Origin: Corynebacterium guangdongense
GTDB taxonomy: Bacteria > Actinomycetota > Actinomycetes > Mycobacteriales > Mycobacteriaceae
Reading direction: 5' to 3'
Assembly (NCBI RefSeq): GCF_030408915.1
Contig: NZ_CP047654.1
Location: forward strand, 930,001 to 994,000
Length of the DNA stretch: 64,000 nt
A model generated the notes under the pieces. It searched no databases and was not told the DNA's origin. It was given only the letters and a program-made list of their open reading frames with translations. Both the position numbers and the translations under genes were made by a program. Below are positions 1 to 11,811 of this stretch, piece by piece. The first letter of the stretch is position 1, and each line of letters starts with the position of its first letter.

Positions 1-1
1 G

Positions 2-645
2 ATCGTCGTCGACCTCGAACCCGGCGAGGACGTGCGGCTGCAGTCGCAGCCGCTGGACGGCAACTTCGGGCTGCCGGAGGACAACCCCGTCGACTTCGGT
101 TTCCAGGACGCCTTCGACCTGCTGACCATCCACGGCCCCTCCGACGATGCGCCCGCTCCGGGGCCGCTGCCACAGGAGCTGGACCCGGCGGCGGCCGCGG
201 TCCCGGAGCGGGCCAACGCCGTGGAGCGAGAGTTCGTCCTCAACACCTTCCAGATCAACGGCCGGTCCATGGACATGTCCCGCGTCGACGTCACCGTCGA
301 CCGCGACCGCCCCGAGATCTGGCGCGTGACCAACGAGAACGCCGACTGGCCGCACAACTTCCACATCCACGACTGTCGCTTCAAGGTTCTGGAGTTCGAC
401 AACAACCACGTCGCCCAGGTCGCCACCTACGGCTGGAAGGACACCGTCGCCATCCCGCCTCGCGGCGCCGTGACCCTGGGCGTGGAGTTCGGCTGGTACC
501 CCGACCCGAGCGTGCCGTACATGTTCCACTGCCACATGCTCTTCCACGAGGACTCGGGGATGATGGGCCAGTTCGTCATCGTCGAGCAGGGGCAGGAGGC
601 GGACCTGAAGCCGATGAGCGGCGGCGGATCAATCCACGACCACGC

Positions 646-649
<4 letters not shown>
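2..649 (+). CDS. Multicopper oxidase, C-terminal part
   Basis: The reading frame is open from the left edge, so the N-terminal cupredoxin domains are missing. What remains is the last cupredoxin domain of a multicopper oxidase (laccase/CueO/bilirubin-oxidase type). The copper ligands are clear: HNFHIH in the middle, and near the C-terminus the HCHMLFHEDSGMM block with the trinuclear-centre histidines, the type 1 cysteine and histidine, and a methionine as likely axial ligand. Such enzymes oxidise Cu(I), metals or phenols with reduction of oxygen to water, usually outside the cell. The N-terminal export signal cannot be seen here. Its TAG overlaps the stop codon of the convergent ABC ATPase gene. 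Family assignment is firm; substrate is not known. Confidence 0.9.
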
Positions 650-1407
<758 letters not shown>

Positions 1408-1408
1408 G

Positions 1409-2392
1409 TCAGTGCCTCTCGTTGTGGCGGGCGACCGCCAGGTTGACCAGGACGGCGGCCAGCAGCATCGCGCCGAGGAAGAACATGAACCAGTCCGGGT
1501 TCCAGCCCGCGTACACGATTCCCTGGTAGACCATGCCGAAGATCAGCGCGCCGATGGCCGTGCCGAAGGCGGTGCCGCGCCCGCCGGTCATCGACACGCC
1601 GCCGATGACCGCGGCGATGATGTAGATGAACTCGTTGCCCACGCCCTGACCGGCCTGGATGGAGTCGAAGGCGAAGAGGTTGTGCATGCCGACGAACCAC
1701 GCCGCCAACGAGACGAACATGAACAGGCCGATCTTGACCGCCCGCACCGGCACTCCGACCGCGCGCGCCGCCTGCGGGTCGCCGCCCACCGCGAAGATCC
1801 AGTTGCCGACCCGGGTGCGCATGAGCACCCAGGAGGCCACCGCGACCAGCCCGAGCCACCAGAACACCGTGACGCGCACGGGCACGCCGAACACGTTGAC
1901 GTTGGAGGCGAAGACCATGTTGGCCCAGTAGAAGCCCTCCATGTCCGAGATGATCGGCGTGGCGACCTGCCCGGTCACCAGCTTCGTCACCGCGAGGTTG
2001 AGCCCCTGCAGCATGAGGAAGGAGGCCAGCGTGATGAGGAAGGAGGAGATGCCGGTACGCGTGACCAGGTAGCCGTTGAACAGCCCGATGGCGAGAGCGA
2101 CGCCGAGCGAGAGGAGCGCGCCGACCCAGGAGTTCAGGTGGAGGTTGTAATTGAGCATGGTGGCGGCGAGCGCGGCCGTGGTCACGGCGACGCCGCTGGA
2201 CAGGTCGAACTCCGCGGCGATCATCAGCAGGCCGACCGCGACGGCGATGATGCCGATGGTGGAGGCGGCGTAGAGCACCGTGGCGAAGGCGTTCGGGCTG
2301 CGGAACGCCGGGGCGACGATGAAGAAGAAGACGTAGACGGCGACGGCGCCGAGGAGGCTGGCGAGCTCGGGGCGTCCCAGGAGCCGGCTCAT
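1409..2392 (-). CDS. Sugar-type ABC transporter permease
   Basis: 327 residues from the ATG at 2392, which overlaps the TGA of the binding-protein gene in an ATGA arrangement; the reading frame stays open further upstream but that part lies antisense to the binding-protein frame and is not used. The protein is strongly hydrophobic, with about eight to ten membrane segments, and matches the BPD_transp_2 family (RbsC/FrcC type), including the glycine-rich stretch GGRGTAFGTAIGALIFGM. It forms the membrane channel for the ATPase downstream. Translational coupling on both sides suggests fixed stoichiometry of the three products. Confidence 0.9.
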   Translation of the reverse strand: MSRLLGRPELASLLGAVAVYVFFFIVAPAFRSPNAFATVLYAASTIGIIAVAVGLLMIAAEFDLSSGVAVTTAALAATMLNYNLHLNSWVGALLSLGVALAIGLFNGYLVTRTGISSFLITLASFLMLQGLNLAVTKLVTGQVATPIISDMEGFYWANMVFASNVNVFGVPVRVTVFWWLGLVAVASWVLMRTRVGNWIFAVGGDPQAARAVGVPVRAVKIGLFMFVSLAAWFVGMHNLFAFDSIQAGQGVGNEFIYIIAAVIGGVSMTGGRGTAFGTAIGALIFGMVYQGIVYAGWNPDWFMFFLGAMLLAAVLVNLAVARHNERH

Positions 2393-3414
2393 CGCAGGCC
2401 CGCCCGGGCGGCGTCGGCGATGACGTCGACGTTGCGCTTGTCGACGATCGCCGGTCCCGTATACACCGGCTGTCCGCCACCCATCGTGGACCCGTTGCGC
2501 ATGGCCAGCCACAGCGCATCCACCGCGAGGTAGCCCTGCAGGTAGGGCTGCTGGTCGACGGCGAAGGCGATTTCTTCCTGGGCGATCGCGTCCACCAGCT
2601 GGGCGTTGGTGTCGAAGGTGGCGATGCGGGCGGCCGAGTTCGCCGCGTCGACGGAACTGCGCGCCGTCAGCGCCACTGGGGCCACCAGGCCCATGATCCA
2701 GTCGATCCCCGGATCCTGCGCCAGCTTCGCCGTGAGCGTGGCCTGCACGTTGGTCAAGTCCATGCCGTTGACGTAGAGGATCTCCACCCCCGAGCCGCCC
2801 ATGCCCTCCTCGACGCCCGCGCAGCGCGCCTCCTGTGAGGAGTTGCCCTGCTCGTGAATCACGCAGAGCACGTCGGTCGCGCCCTCCTCCTGCAGCCGCC
2901 TGCCGGCCATTTCCCCGGCGACGGCCTCGTCCTGGCCGAAGAAGCCCTGGATGCCGAAGCGGTCGTACTCCGTCATGCCGGCGTTGAGGGCGACGACGGG
3001 GATCTCCGCCTCGGCGGCCTTGCGGGCGGTGGGGCCGATCGCGTCGGCGTTCGGCAGGGTCACGGCGATGCCGTCGACCTGCGCGTCGATGGCCGACTGC
3101 ACCAGGTTGGCCTGGTTCGGCGCCTGTGGATCGGAGGAGTAGCGCAGCTCGATGTTGCTCTTGGCGGCCGCGTCCTCGGCGCCCTGGCGCACGAGATCCC
3201 AGAAGGTGTCGCCGGGGGCGCCGTGGCTGACCATCGCGACGACCGCACGTTCGGTGTCGGCCTGCCCGGCGTTGAGGCCGCCGTCGGTGCGCTGGGCGGG
3301 GGCGTCCTCGGCCGGGCGGGGCGCGCCGCCGGTCGAGGAACATCCCGCCAGGGTGAGGGCGACGAGGGCGGTGGCGGCGACCGCGCGGGCCGCCCGCCGG
3401 CTGAGAGTATGCAT
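2389..3414 (-). CDS. Sugar-type ABC transporter substrate-binding lipoprotein
   Basis: 341 residues. The N-terminus is a lipoprotein signal: basic residues, a hydrophobic run, and the lipobox LTLAGC, so the mature protein would be anchored outside the membrane at Cys25. The rest is a periplasmic-binding-protein-like domain 4 fold (RbsB/FrcB group): an early VAMVSHG strand, then DGIAVTLPN, and GVEEGMGG segments typical of the family. It captures the substrate and delivers it to the permease. It is the first gene of the three-gene operon. A good promoter lies directly upstream with its -10 box 8 bases before the ATG, suggesting leaderless transcription. Substrate unknown; fructose, ribose and inositol systems are all in this group. 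Confidence 0.88.
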   Translation of the reverse strand: MHTLSRRAARAVAATALVALTLAGCSSTGGAPRPAEDAPAQRTDGGLNAGQADTERAVVAMVSHGAPGDTFWDLVRQGAEDAAAKSNIELRYSSDPQAPNQANLVQSAIDAQVDGIAVTLPNADAIGPTARKAAEAEIPVVALNAGMTEYDRFGIQGFFGQDEAVAGEMAGRRLQEEGATDVLCVIHEQGNSSQEARCAGVEEGMGGSGVEILYVNGMDLTNVQATLTAKLAQDPGIDWIMGLVAPVALTARSSVDAANSAARIATFDTNAQLVDAIAQEEIAFAVDQQPYLQGYLAVDALWLAMRNGSTMGGGQPVYTGPAIVDKRNVDVIADAARAGLR

Positions 3415-3422
3415 GTCTGACC

Positions 3423-3451
3423 ATTCTTCGGAGCTTCACCGGAACGGTCAA
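3423..3451 (-). promoter_or_regulatory. Promoter of the sugar-type ABC operon
   Basis: Read on the minus strand: TTGACC at 3451-3446, a spacer of exactly 17 bases, then AAGAAT at 3428-3423, followed by 8 bases and the ATG at 3414. This is a good sigma-A-type promoter and implies a leaderless or nearly leaderless mRNA. Position and spacing are read directly; activity is inferred. Confidence 0.6.
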
Positions 3452-3589
3452 TTCGGCCCACCCCGTTTTCCCAGCTTCCGGGAATTTACTGAATCGGTAC
3501 AGAGGCGATGAGGTGGGGCAAGGCCGTCGGGCGGGGCGGGGCGGGGGCAGGCCCGGCCGGGCTCCGGTAGGGCCGGGAAAATGAAAAAG

Positions 3590-3660
3590 CTTCCCCACCA
3601 GGACTCGAACCTGGAATGACGGTACCAAAAACCGTAGTGTTGCCATTACACCATGGGGAA
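3590..3660 (-). tRNA. tRNA-Gln (anticodon UUG)
   Basis: On the minus strand the acceptor arms TTCCCCA and TGGGGAA pair, the T arm is CCAGG-TTCGAGT-CCTGG, and the anticodon stem ACGGT/ACCGT holds the loop TTTTGGT, whose central TTG reads CAA (Gln). No CCA is encoded. A T-rich stretch follows the 3' end (GCTTTTTCATTTT) and could serve as terminator. It lies between the ABC operon and the TetR gene and is transcribed leftwards. Confidence 0.93.
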
Positions 3661-3753
3661 ACACGCACGAGAGTGCGCCTGAGAGAGCTTACCCGAAGGA
3701 CTCTGGACAGCCGAAACAGACTCCTGTCGGCAGGGCGCGATACCCTGAGGAAC

Positions 3754-4428
3754 ATGGTTAGACAGCGGATGACCGGGCGTGAGCGCCGTGAACAGCTCAT
3801 CTCCATCGGCAGGGCCACCTTCGCCGAGCGGGGATTCGACGGCACCTCGGTGGAGGAGATCGCCAGCCGGGCGGGCGTGTCCAAGCCCGTTGTCTACGAG
3901 CATTTCGGCGGCAAGGAAGGCCTCTACGCGGTCATCATCGACCGGGAGATGCTGGCCCTGGAGGCGGCTCTCATGGAGGCCATCCAGGAGGGGCGATGGC
4001 TGGAACGCATCGAGAAGGTCGTCATGGCGGCGCTGACCTACGTCGAGGAGGAGACCGACGGCTTCATCATCCTCGTGCGCGACCAGGCGCCCGGGGAGGA
4101 GCGTGGTTACGCGACCCTGATGAACTCCGTGGTCAACCGGGTGGCTCATTTCCTCGGGAAGGCCTTCGAGCACCGCGGGTTGGACTCGGAGCCGGCGATC
4201 CTCTACGCCCAGGCGCTGACGGGCATGGTCTCCAACACCGCGCAGTGGTGGCTGGACAAGCGCGAGCCCTCGAAGGAGGTCGTCGCGGCCCACCTGGTCA
4301 ACATGTGTTGGAATGGTCTGTCCGGAATGCAGGCGAAGCCGAAGCTGACGCCTCACCCGCCGGAGGGAACGGAATCCGTGCCTCGCGATGAGGAAAAGAA
4401 GACAGCAGAGAACGAGGAGGGGGCGTAG
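3754..4428 (+). CDS. TetR-family transcriptional regulator (Rv1019-like position)
   Basis: 224 residues from the ATG at 3754. The frame is open further upstream but that region is the tRNA-Gln gene, and TACCCT lies 7 bases before this ATG, so a leaderless start here is the best choice. The N-terminal 60 residues are a TetR helix-turn-helix: ERREQLISIG, then TSVEEIASRAGVSKPVVYEHF. The C-terminal half is a helical ligand/dimer domain with WWLDKREPSKEVV, followed by an acidic-basic tail. It precedes mfd by three bases, so the two are probably co-transcribed; M. tuberculosis has a TetR gene in the same place. The ligand and targets are unknown. Confidence 0.9.
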   Translation: MVRQRMTGRERREQLISIGRATFAERGFDGTSVEEIASRAGVSKPVVYEHFGGKEGLYAVIIDREMLALEAALMEAIQEGRWLERIEKVVMAALTYVEEETDGFIILVRDQAPGEERGYATLMNSVVNRVAHFLGKAFEHRGLDSEPAILYAQALTGMVSNTAQWWLDKREPSKEVVAAHLVNMCWNGLSGMQAKPKLTPHPPEGTESVPRDEEKKTAENEEGA

Positions 4429-4431
4429 CCG

Positions 4432-7400
4432 ATGGGGGAGTCCAGGAAAGGCACCACACAGGCGCCGGCGATGCTGGCGGGGCTGCTCAAGGTGGCGGCC
4501 AGCGATCCGAAACTCAGGGGGCTGGTCGGCAACGTCGGGGCCAGCCGTCTCCACGTCGAGGCCATCGACCAGGCCCGCCCGTGGGCGATCGGCGCCCTGG
4601 CGCATCATGCGCCGGTGATGGTGGTGACCGCGACCGGTCGCGAAGCCGAGGATCTGGCCGCCGAGCTGCGCGCCATGCTCGGCGACACCGTCGCGCTCTT
4701 CCCCTCGTGGGAGACGCTGCCGCACGAGCGGCTGTCCCCGGGCGCGGACATCATCGGGCGCCAGGCCCAGGTGCTGGCGCACATGGCCGAGCACCGGGTC
4801 GTGGTCACCGCCGCGCGCGGCTTCTGCCAGCCGCTGCTGAGGGAGGCCGAGGGGCGGGAGCCGATCCGCCTGGCCGAGGGCGAGGAGCACGATCTCAGCG
4901 AGATCACCGAGCAGCTGGTCTTCCGCGGCTACAGCCATGTCGATCTCGTCGCCAAGCGGGGGGAGTTCGCCGTGCGCGGCGGCATCCTCGACGTCTTCCC
5001 GACCACCCTCGACTACCCGGTCCGCGTGGAGTTCTGGGGCGACGAGATCTCCGACGTCCGGCAGTTCTCCGTCGCCGACCAGCGCACGTTGACCGAGGTT
5101 GAGGTCGGCCGGGTGGAGATCTACCCGGCCCGCGCCCTCCCGGTCACCGACGCCGTCGCCCGGCGGGCGGCGGAACTGGCCGTCAAACACCCGGGAAACC
5201 CCACGCTGGTGGAGCTGCTGAGCAAGCTCTCCGACGGCATCCCCGCCGACGGCATGGAGGCGCTCATCCCGGCGCTGACGGACAAGCCGATGGTCCCGTT
5301 GGCCAGCTTCCTGCCGGAGAACTCCCACCTGCTGCTCATCGCGCCGGAGAAGATCCGCACCCGCATCGCCGACCTGGAAGCCACCGACACCGAGTTCATG
5401 GAGGCCGGCTGGGAGGCCGCCGCCATGGGCGCGGCCGGGCCCGTCGCCGCCGAGGGCCTCGATCTGACGGCCTCGTCCTACCTCTCCTTCGAGGAGCTGG
5501 AGGAACGCGCGCACCGGGCGGGGCTCCCGTGGTGGACCTTCGCCCCGCCGGGCATGTTCGCCTCCGACGACGCTGTCACCCTGCCGCTCGAGTACGAGCC
5601 GGGGCCGACTCCGCGCGGTGATGCCGCCGAGATCCAGCAGATGATGAACCTGCTGCTGGCGCACACCCGGGACGGCGGCCGCGCCGCCTTCATCGCCCCG
5701 GCAGAGGGGGCGATCAAGCGCATGGTCGAAAGATTCCGGGAGCAGGGCATCCCCACCAACGTGGCGACCCCTGGCTGGCAGCCCAGCCCCGGGGAGGTGA
5801 CCCTCTACCAGGCGCTCAGCCACGCAGGCCTGGTTTTCCCGCAGGTGCGCATGTCCTCCCCGGAGGTCGGCGGGTCCGATCTCCCGTTGGTCGTCATCAC
5901 CGAGACCGACCTGACCGGCAACCGCGTCGGCGACATCGCCGGCGCCAAGCGTCGCCCCGCCAAGCGCCGCAACAAGGTCGACCCGCTGGCGCTGAAAACC
6001 GGCGACTACGTCGTCCACGAGACCCACGGCATCGGACGCTTCCTCAAGATGGCGGAGCGTTCCACCAACACCGGCGACGAGACCTCCCGGCGCGAGTACA
6101 TCGTCCTCGAGTACGCGGCGAGCAAGCGCGGCCAGCCCGCCGACCAGCTCTGGGTGCCGATGGAATCGCTGGACCTGCTGAGCAAGTACACCGGCGGCGA
6201 GTCCCCGACCCTGTCGAAGATGGGCGGTTCCGACTGGAAGAACACCAAGAAGAAGGCCCGCGCCGCGGTGCGCGAGATCGCCGGGGAACTGGTCGAACTC
6301 TACGCCAAGCGCCAGTCCGCCCCGGGGCACGCCTTCTCCCCGGACACCCCGTGGCAGGCGGAGATGGAGGACAACTTCCCCTTCGTCGAGACCGAGGACC
6401 AGATGACCGCCATCGAGGCGGTCAAGCACGACATGGAGCAGACTACGCCGATGGACCGCGTCATCGTCGGCGACGTCGGCTACGGCAAGACCGAGGTCGC
6501 CGTGCGCGCCGCCTTCAAGGCGGTCCAGGACGGCCGCCAGGTCGCCGTGCTCGTGCCGACCACGCTGCTGGCGCAGCAGCACTACAAGACCTTCGCCGAG
6601 CGCATGGACGGTTTCCCGGTCACCATCAGGGAACTCTCGCGCTTCACCTCGCCGAAGGAGTCCAAGGAGATCCTCGCCGGGCTTGCCGACGGCACCGTGG
6701 ACATCGTCGTCGGCACCCACCGCCTGATTCAGACCGGCGTGAACTGGAAGAACCTCGGCCTCATCGTCGTTGACGAGGAGCAGCGTTTCGGCGTGGAGCA
6801 CAAGGAGCACATCAAGGCGCTGCGCAGCCACGTCGACGTGCTCACCATGTCCGCGACCCCGATTCCGCGCACCCTGGAGATGTCGATGACCGGCATCCGC
6901 GAGATGACCACCATGCTCACCCCGCCGGAGGACCGCCACCCGGTGCTGACCTACGTCGGCGCCTACGAGGACAAGCAGGTCGCGGCCGCGCTGCGGCGCG
7001 AGCTGCTGCGCGACGGCCAGGTCTTCTTCATCCACAACAAGGTCAGCGACATCGAGAAGAAGGCCAGCCAGCTGCGCGACCTCGTGCCCGAGGCCCGCAT
7101 CGTCGTCGCCCACGGCCAGATGGGCGAGGAGCTGCTGGAGAAGACGGTCCAGGGTTTCTGGGACCGTGAGTACGACGTGCTGGTGTGCACCACCATCGTC
7201 GAGACCGGTCTGGACATCTCCAACGCCAACACCCTCATCGTCGAGAACGCCCATCACATGGGCCTGTCCCAGCTGCACCAGCTGCGCGGTCGCGTCGGTC
7301 GCTCCCGCGAACGCGGCTATGCCTACTTCCTGTACCCGAAGGGCGCGACCCTGACGGAGACCTCCTATGACCGCCTGGCCACCATCGCCCAGAACAACGA

Positions 7401-8118
7401 CCTGGGCGCGGGCATAGCCGTGGCGATGAAGGATCTGGAGATGCGCGGCGCCGGTAACGTGCTCGGCGCCGAGCAGTCCGGTCACATCGCGGGCGTCGGC
7501 TTCGATCTCTACGTCCGCCTGGTCGGCGAGGCGGTCGAGGCCTACAAGGCGCTGGCCGACGGTCAGCCCGTCGACGCCACGGACCAGGGCCCCAAGGAGA
7601 TCCGCATCGACCTGCCCGTCGACGCCCACATCCCGGAGGCCTACATCAACTCCGAGCGCCTGCGCCTGGAGATCTACCGCAAGATCGCCTCCTCGCGGGA
7701 CAACAAGGACCTGCAGCTCATCGTCGAGGAAATGGAGGACCGCTACGGGCCGGTGCCGGAGGAGGTGCGCCGACTGCTCTCAGTCGCGCGCCTGCGCCAC
7801 CAGGCCCGGCGGGCCGGCGTCTCCGACATCGGCGTGCAGGGCACCCGCATCAAGGTCCACCCGGTGGAGCTGCCGGACTCCAAGCAGGTACGCCTCAAGC
7901 GCCTCTACCCGGGCTCGACCTACCGCGCCGCGGCGAAGGCGATTCAGCTGTCCTTCCCCAAGGCCGGGCGTAACGTCGGCGACCCCAAGCTGCGCGACGA
8001 GCCCCTGCTGCAGTGGGTGGCGGATTTCTTCTCGCAAATGTTCGACATCGAGAAGACGGACGTGACCGGCAGCCCGGGCCAGAACCGCACGAAGAAGGTC
8101 ATCTCGGTCGGGGACTGA
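4432..8118 (+). CDS. mfd: Transcription-repair coupling factor Mfd
   Basis: 1228 residues, full length for the family. Mfd releases RNA polymerase stalled at DNA damage and recruits UvrA to the site. In order: UvrB-like N-terminal modules (with [12 protein letters not shown] and GGILDVFP), a CarD-type RNA polymerase interaction domain around residues 520-590 ([14 protein letters not shown]), then a RecG-like translocase with Walker [12 protein letters not shown] near residue 680 and the helicase II motif DEEQRFG near 781, the TRG region, and a C-terminal UvrA-binding domain. The start is preceded by a GGAGG-containing stretch in the end of the TetR gene. It sits between the TetR gene and mazG as in mycobacteria. 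Confidence 0.97.
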   Translation: MGESRKGTTQAPAMLAGLLKVAASDPKLRGLVGNVGASRLHVEAIDQARPWAIGALAHHAPVMVVTATGREAEDLAAELRAMLGDTVALFPSWETLPHERLSPGADIIGRQAQVLAHMAEHRVVVTAARGFCQPLLREAEGREPIRLAEGEEHDLSEITEQLVFRGYSHVDLVAKRGEFAVRGGILDVFPTTLDYPVRVEFWGDEISDVRQFSVADQRTLTEVEVGRVEIYPARALPVTDAVARRAAELAVKHPGNPTLVELLSKLSDGIPADGMEALIPALTDKPMVPLASFLPENSHLLLIAPEKIRTRIADLEATDTEFMEAGWEAAAMGAAGPVAAEGLDLTASSYLSFEELEERAHRAGLPWWTFAPPGMFASDDAVTLPLEYEPGPTPRGDAAEIQQMMNLLLAHTRDGGRAAFIAPAEGAIKRMVERFREQGIPTNVATPGWQPSPGEVTLYQALSHAGLVFPQVRMSSPEVGGSDLPLVVITETDLTGNRVGDIAGAKRRPAKRRNKVDPLALKTGDYVVHETHGIGRFLKMAERSTNTGDETSRREYIVLEYAASKRGQPADQLWVPMESLDLLSKYTGGESPTLSKMGGSDWKNTKKKARAAVREIAGELVELYAKRQSAPGHAFSPDTPWQAEMEDNFPFVETEDQMTAIEAVKHDMEQTTPMDRVIVGDVGYGKTEVAVRAAFKAVQDGRQVAVLVPTTLLAQQHYKTFAERMDGFPVTIRELSRFTSPKESKEILAGLADGTVDIVVGTHRLIQTGVNWKNLGLIVVDEEQRFGVEHKEHIKALRSHVDVLTMSATPIPRTLEMSMTGIREMTTMLTPPEDRHPVLTYVGAYEDKQVAAALRRELLRDGQVFFIHNKVSDIEKKASQLRDLVPEARIVVAHGQMGEELLEKTVQGFWDREYDVLVCTTIVETGLDISNANTLIVENAHHMGLSQLHQLRGRVGRSRERGYAYFLYPKGATLTETSYDRLATIAQNNDLGAGIAVAMKDLEMRGAGNVLGAEQSGHIAGVGFDLYVRLVGEAVEAYKALADGQPVDATDQGPKEIRIDLPVDAHIPEAYINSERLRLEIYRKIASSRDNKDLQLIVEEMEDRYGPVPEEVRRLLSVARLRHQARRAGVSDIGVQGTRIKVHPVELPDSKQVRLKRLYPGSTYRAAAKAIQLSFPKAGRNVGDPKLRDEPLLQWVADFFSQMFDIEKTDVTGSPGQNRTKKVISVGD

Positions 8119-8152
8119 CCCGCTCCGGGGCGCACCCCCTAGGATGAACGCC

Positions 8153-8782
8153 ATGACAGTTCTGATTCTCGATGACCGGTGGCCGACCCTGATCCCGCTC
8201 GAGGCTCATGGACGTATCGAGAACCCGGTGACTTTCACCGGTGAGGTGCCGATCTCGGTGCGCTGGAATTTCGACTCCCTCATCAGCGGCGAGGACGTCA
8301 CCGGGCGCGGCACCCTGGTCACCACCGATCCCGACGACCCGGAGGTGCTCGCGCGCGCCGGGCGGGGTGAGCACGTGATTGAGGCGCAGTCTCGGCGGGA
8401 TCCGGTCCGCCGTTCCGTGGAGGTGATGCGCCGTGCGGTCAGCCTGGGGGAGTGGGAGGCCGGCCAGACGCACGAGTCACTGCTGCCGTATCTCGAGGAG
8501 GAGGCCGCGGAGTTCGCGGAGGCGGTGCGCTCCGGGGCCGGGGACACCGAGCTGCGCAGGGAACTCGGCGACGTCTACCTGCAGATCCTCTTCCACGCCG
8601 AAATCGCTTCCCGACGCGGCGCCTTCGACTTCGCCGACGTCGCGCAGTCCTTCGTGGACAAGCTCCGCTCGCGGGCGCCCTACCTGTTCGACGGCACGAC
8701 CCTGCCGGTCGGCGTCGACGAGCAGAACCGGCTGTGGGCGGAGGGCAAACAGGCGGAAAAGAACGCCATCACCGGGCGCTAG
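8153..8782 (+). CDS. mazG: MazG-family nucleoside triphosphate pyrophosphohydrolase
   Basis: 209 residues from the ATG at 8153; TAGGAT ends 7 bases before it, so this start is preferred over the ATG nine bases upstream. The C-terminal half carries the MazG metal-binding helices: EEEAAEFAEAV and, about 20 residues on, ELGDVYLQILFHAEIA, followed by SRAPYLFDG. These enzymes hydrolyse (d)NTPs to monophosphate and pyrophosphate, thereby removing damaged nucleotides. The N-terminal 90 residues are a lineage-specific extension of unknown role. It lies directly after mfd, as in mycobacteria, although it appears to have its own promoter. Confidence 0.92.
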   Translation: MTVLILDDRWPTLIPLEAHGRIENPVTFTGEVPISVRWNFDSLISGEDVTGRGTLVTTDPDDPEVLARAGRGEHVIEAQSRRDPVRRSVEVMRRAVSLGEWEAGQTHESLLPYLEEEAAEFAEAVRSGAGDTELRRELGDVYLQILFHAEIASRRGAFDFADVAQSFVDKLRSRAPYLFDGTTLPVGVDEQNRLWAEGKQAEKNAITGR

Positions 8783-8813
8783 GGCCGCGGTGGTGGCGTC
8801 GTGAAGCCGGGTT

Positions 8814-9239
8814 CTACTTGGCGGAGGACATCTCCACCAGGACCGGCAGGAAGGCCTCGACGCCGACGTTGCCGCCGGCGGAGGAGTTGAGCAGGGCGCT
8901 GAGTGCGTCCTCCTTCGGGTCCTCCTGGACGATCTCGCACTCCAGCGCACGGTCGGCGATGGCGTTGACCGAGGTGCTGGCCACGAACTTGAGCATCACG
9001 TCGTCACCGATGTAGGCGTTGATGTTGGAGACGAGCTCGGCGCGGGTGGTGTCCTCGTCGACGAGGTCGAGATTGGTCAGGGCGGTCTCGACGAGACCGC
9101 AGTCTGCGGTGCCGACCTCGCCGTTGACCAGGGCGAGGAGCTCGAGGGAGGCGGTCTGCGCACCGGCGACCGGGGCGAGGGCGAGGGAGGCGGCGACGGC
9201 GGCAGCGGTGGCAGCGGTGGTGAGGGAGAGGCGGCGCAT
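8814..9239 (-). CDS. Small secreted protein of unknown function
   Basis: 141 residues from the ATG at 9239, which has GAAAGG upstream. Residues 1-28 are a Sec signal peptide (MRRLSLTTAATAAAVAASL, cleavage expected after AGAQ or VAGA). The mature part is about 115 residues with two cysteines (near the middle and after RALE) that may form a disulphide, and no motif I recognise. It is convergent with mazG and divergent from the lytic-transglycosylase-like gene; three 9-base direct repeats lie about 83 bases upstream of its start. Function unknown; location outside the membrane is well supported. Confidence 0.75.
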   Translation of the reverse strand: MRRLSLTTAATAAAVAASLALAPVAGAQTASLELLALVNGEVGTADCGLVETALTNLDLVDEDTTRAELVSNINAYIGDDVMLKFVASTSVNAIADRALECEIVQEDPKEDALSALLNSSAGGNVGVEAFLPVLVEMSSAK

Positions 9240-9321
9240 GGGGAGAACCTTTCGGGGGAGGGGACCTCGGGGGCCGTGGTCCAGCAGGGAAGTCGAGTCG
9301 GAATCGATGACCGCCCACAGC

Positions 9322-9348
9322 ATATGTGAAATATGTGACTCAAGTGAC
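9322..9348. promoter_or_regulatory. Three tandem 9-base direct repeats (TGTGA/AGTGA core)
   Basis: ATATGTGAA, ATATGTGAC and TCAAGTGAC follow each other without gaps between two divergent genes for a secreted protein and a transglycosylase-like protein. On the other strand the cores read GTCAC, GTCAC and TTCAC at 9-base spacing. Direct repeats with about one helical turn of spacing are the usual binding pattern of OmpR/PhoB-family response regulators; MtrA, which controls wall-hydrolase genes in corynebacteria and mycobacteria, is one candidate. The repeats are seen; the regulator is a guess. Confidence 0.4.
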
Positions 9349-9444
9349 CGAAGGTGCCCCTGTGTAGGGGAGGTGGCCCGCATGTGCGGCCGTTCCGGCG
9401 CCGAGTTACCTCTTGCGGGCTGAAACTCGGTAGCATTCACCGCC

Positions 9445-10242
9445 ATGGATGAGGGACAACCGCCGTTTCGCCGCGCCGCCGGATGCGGCTGCGGCTCCAT
9501 CCTCGCCGTCGTCCTCATCGTGGCCCTGGTGGGCTGGATGCTGTCGACGTCGTCGAAGCCGACCGTGCCCCGCTCGCTGGAGCCGATCCCCGAGGACGTT
9601 CCCCCGGCCGCAGGTGCGGAGGTGCCCATGATCGACGTGCACGGGCAGGGGCGGACCTCCGACAAGCTCTCCTACTGGGCCGAGCCCCTGGCCGGGCAGA
9701 CCGGGATTCCCGAGCCGGCGCTGCGGGCCTACGGCAACGCCGAGCTCATCGCCGCCGACGCCTGGCCGCAGTGCCGGCTGGAGTGGAACACCCTCGCCGG
9801 AATCGGCTGGGTGGAGACCCGGCACGGCACCTACTCCGGCAAGCTCTTCGGCGGCTCCGAGATCGACGAGAACGGCTACGCCCAGCCGCCGATCGTCGGC
9901 ATTCCGCTGGACGGCACCTCCGGCACGGCGAAGATTCCGGACACGGACGGGGGAGAGTGGGACGGTGATGCTGAACACGATCGTGCCATCGGTCCGATGC
10001 AGTTCATCCCCGAGTCGTGGCGCCGCTACGGGCTCGATGCCAACGGCGACGGCGAGGCGAACCCCCACCAGATCGACGACGCGGCGCTTGCCGCGGCCAA
10101 TCATCTGTGCAGGCCGGGGCATGATCTGTCGACCCCCGAGGGGTGGACGGCGGCCATCCTGGGGTACAACCAGTCGCGCCAGTACCTGATCGACGTCCGT
10201 GACGCGGCGGCCTCCTACGCCCTGCGGCAACCCGCACCTTAA
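9445..10242 (+). CDS. Membrane-anchored lytic transglycosylase-like protein (LpqU-like position)
   Basis: 265 residues. A single membrane segment near residues 17-33 (ILAVVLIVALVGWML) anchors an extracytoplasmic domain. That domain resembles lytic murein transglycosylase B: GIGWVETRHGTYSG contains the presumed catalytic glutamate, and AIGPMQFIPESWRRYG with GEANPHQIDDAALAAANHLC and the late GYNQSRQYL are typical. It would cleave the glycan strand of peptidoglycan. TAGCAT lies 8 bases before the ATG, so the mRNA is probably leaderless. It directly precedes eno, as does lpqU (Rv1022) in M. tuberculosis, but it lacks a lipobox here. Confidence 0.88.
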   Translation: MDEGQPPFRRAAGCGCGSILAVVLIVALVGWMLSTSSKPTVPRSLEPIPEDVPPAAGAEVPMIDVHGQGRTSDKLSYWAEPLAGQTGIPEPALRAYGNAELIAADAWPQCRLEWNTLAGIGWVETRHGTYSGKLFGGSEIDENGYAQPPIVGIPLDGTSGTAKIPDTDGGEWDGDAEHDRAIGPMQFIPESWRRYGLDANGDGEANPHQIDDAALAAANHLCRPGHDLSTPEGWTAAILGYNQSRQYLIDVRDAAASYALRQPAP

Positions 10243-10305
10243 TGATATTATCAATTTCGGTCGGAGTTTATCCCGCAAAAGAAAGTTTTCTGCCACAATA
10301 GATGA

Positions 10306-11700
<1,395 letters not shown>

Positions 11701-11723
11701 CAACCTGGCCTTGCCGGGGGTGA

Positions 11724-11780
11724 CCCCGTCTCCACCGCCCACGTGTGACCTGTGTCAACGTGGTGGGGGAGACGGGGTTT
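11724..11780 (+). terminator. Terminator after eno
   Basis: A large inverted repeat: CCCCGTCTCC at 11724-11733 pairs with GGAGACGGGG near 11768-11777, and the inner parts ACCGCCCACGT and ACGTGGTGG continue the stem, followed by TTT. It separates eno from the FtsB-like gene. Confidence 0.65.
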
Positions 11781-11811
11781 CCTCATGGGTGCCGCTATGC
11801 TTGCGGACATC

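Noticed and set aside
3646-7629. A 1,327-codon open frame on the minus strand opposite mfd
   Set aside because: It is a frame kept open by GC-rich third positions of mfd. It covers the tRNA-Gln and the TetR gene too, is full of His, Arg and Gly runs, and has no ribosome site or known domain.
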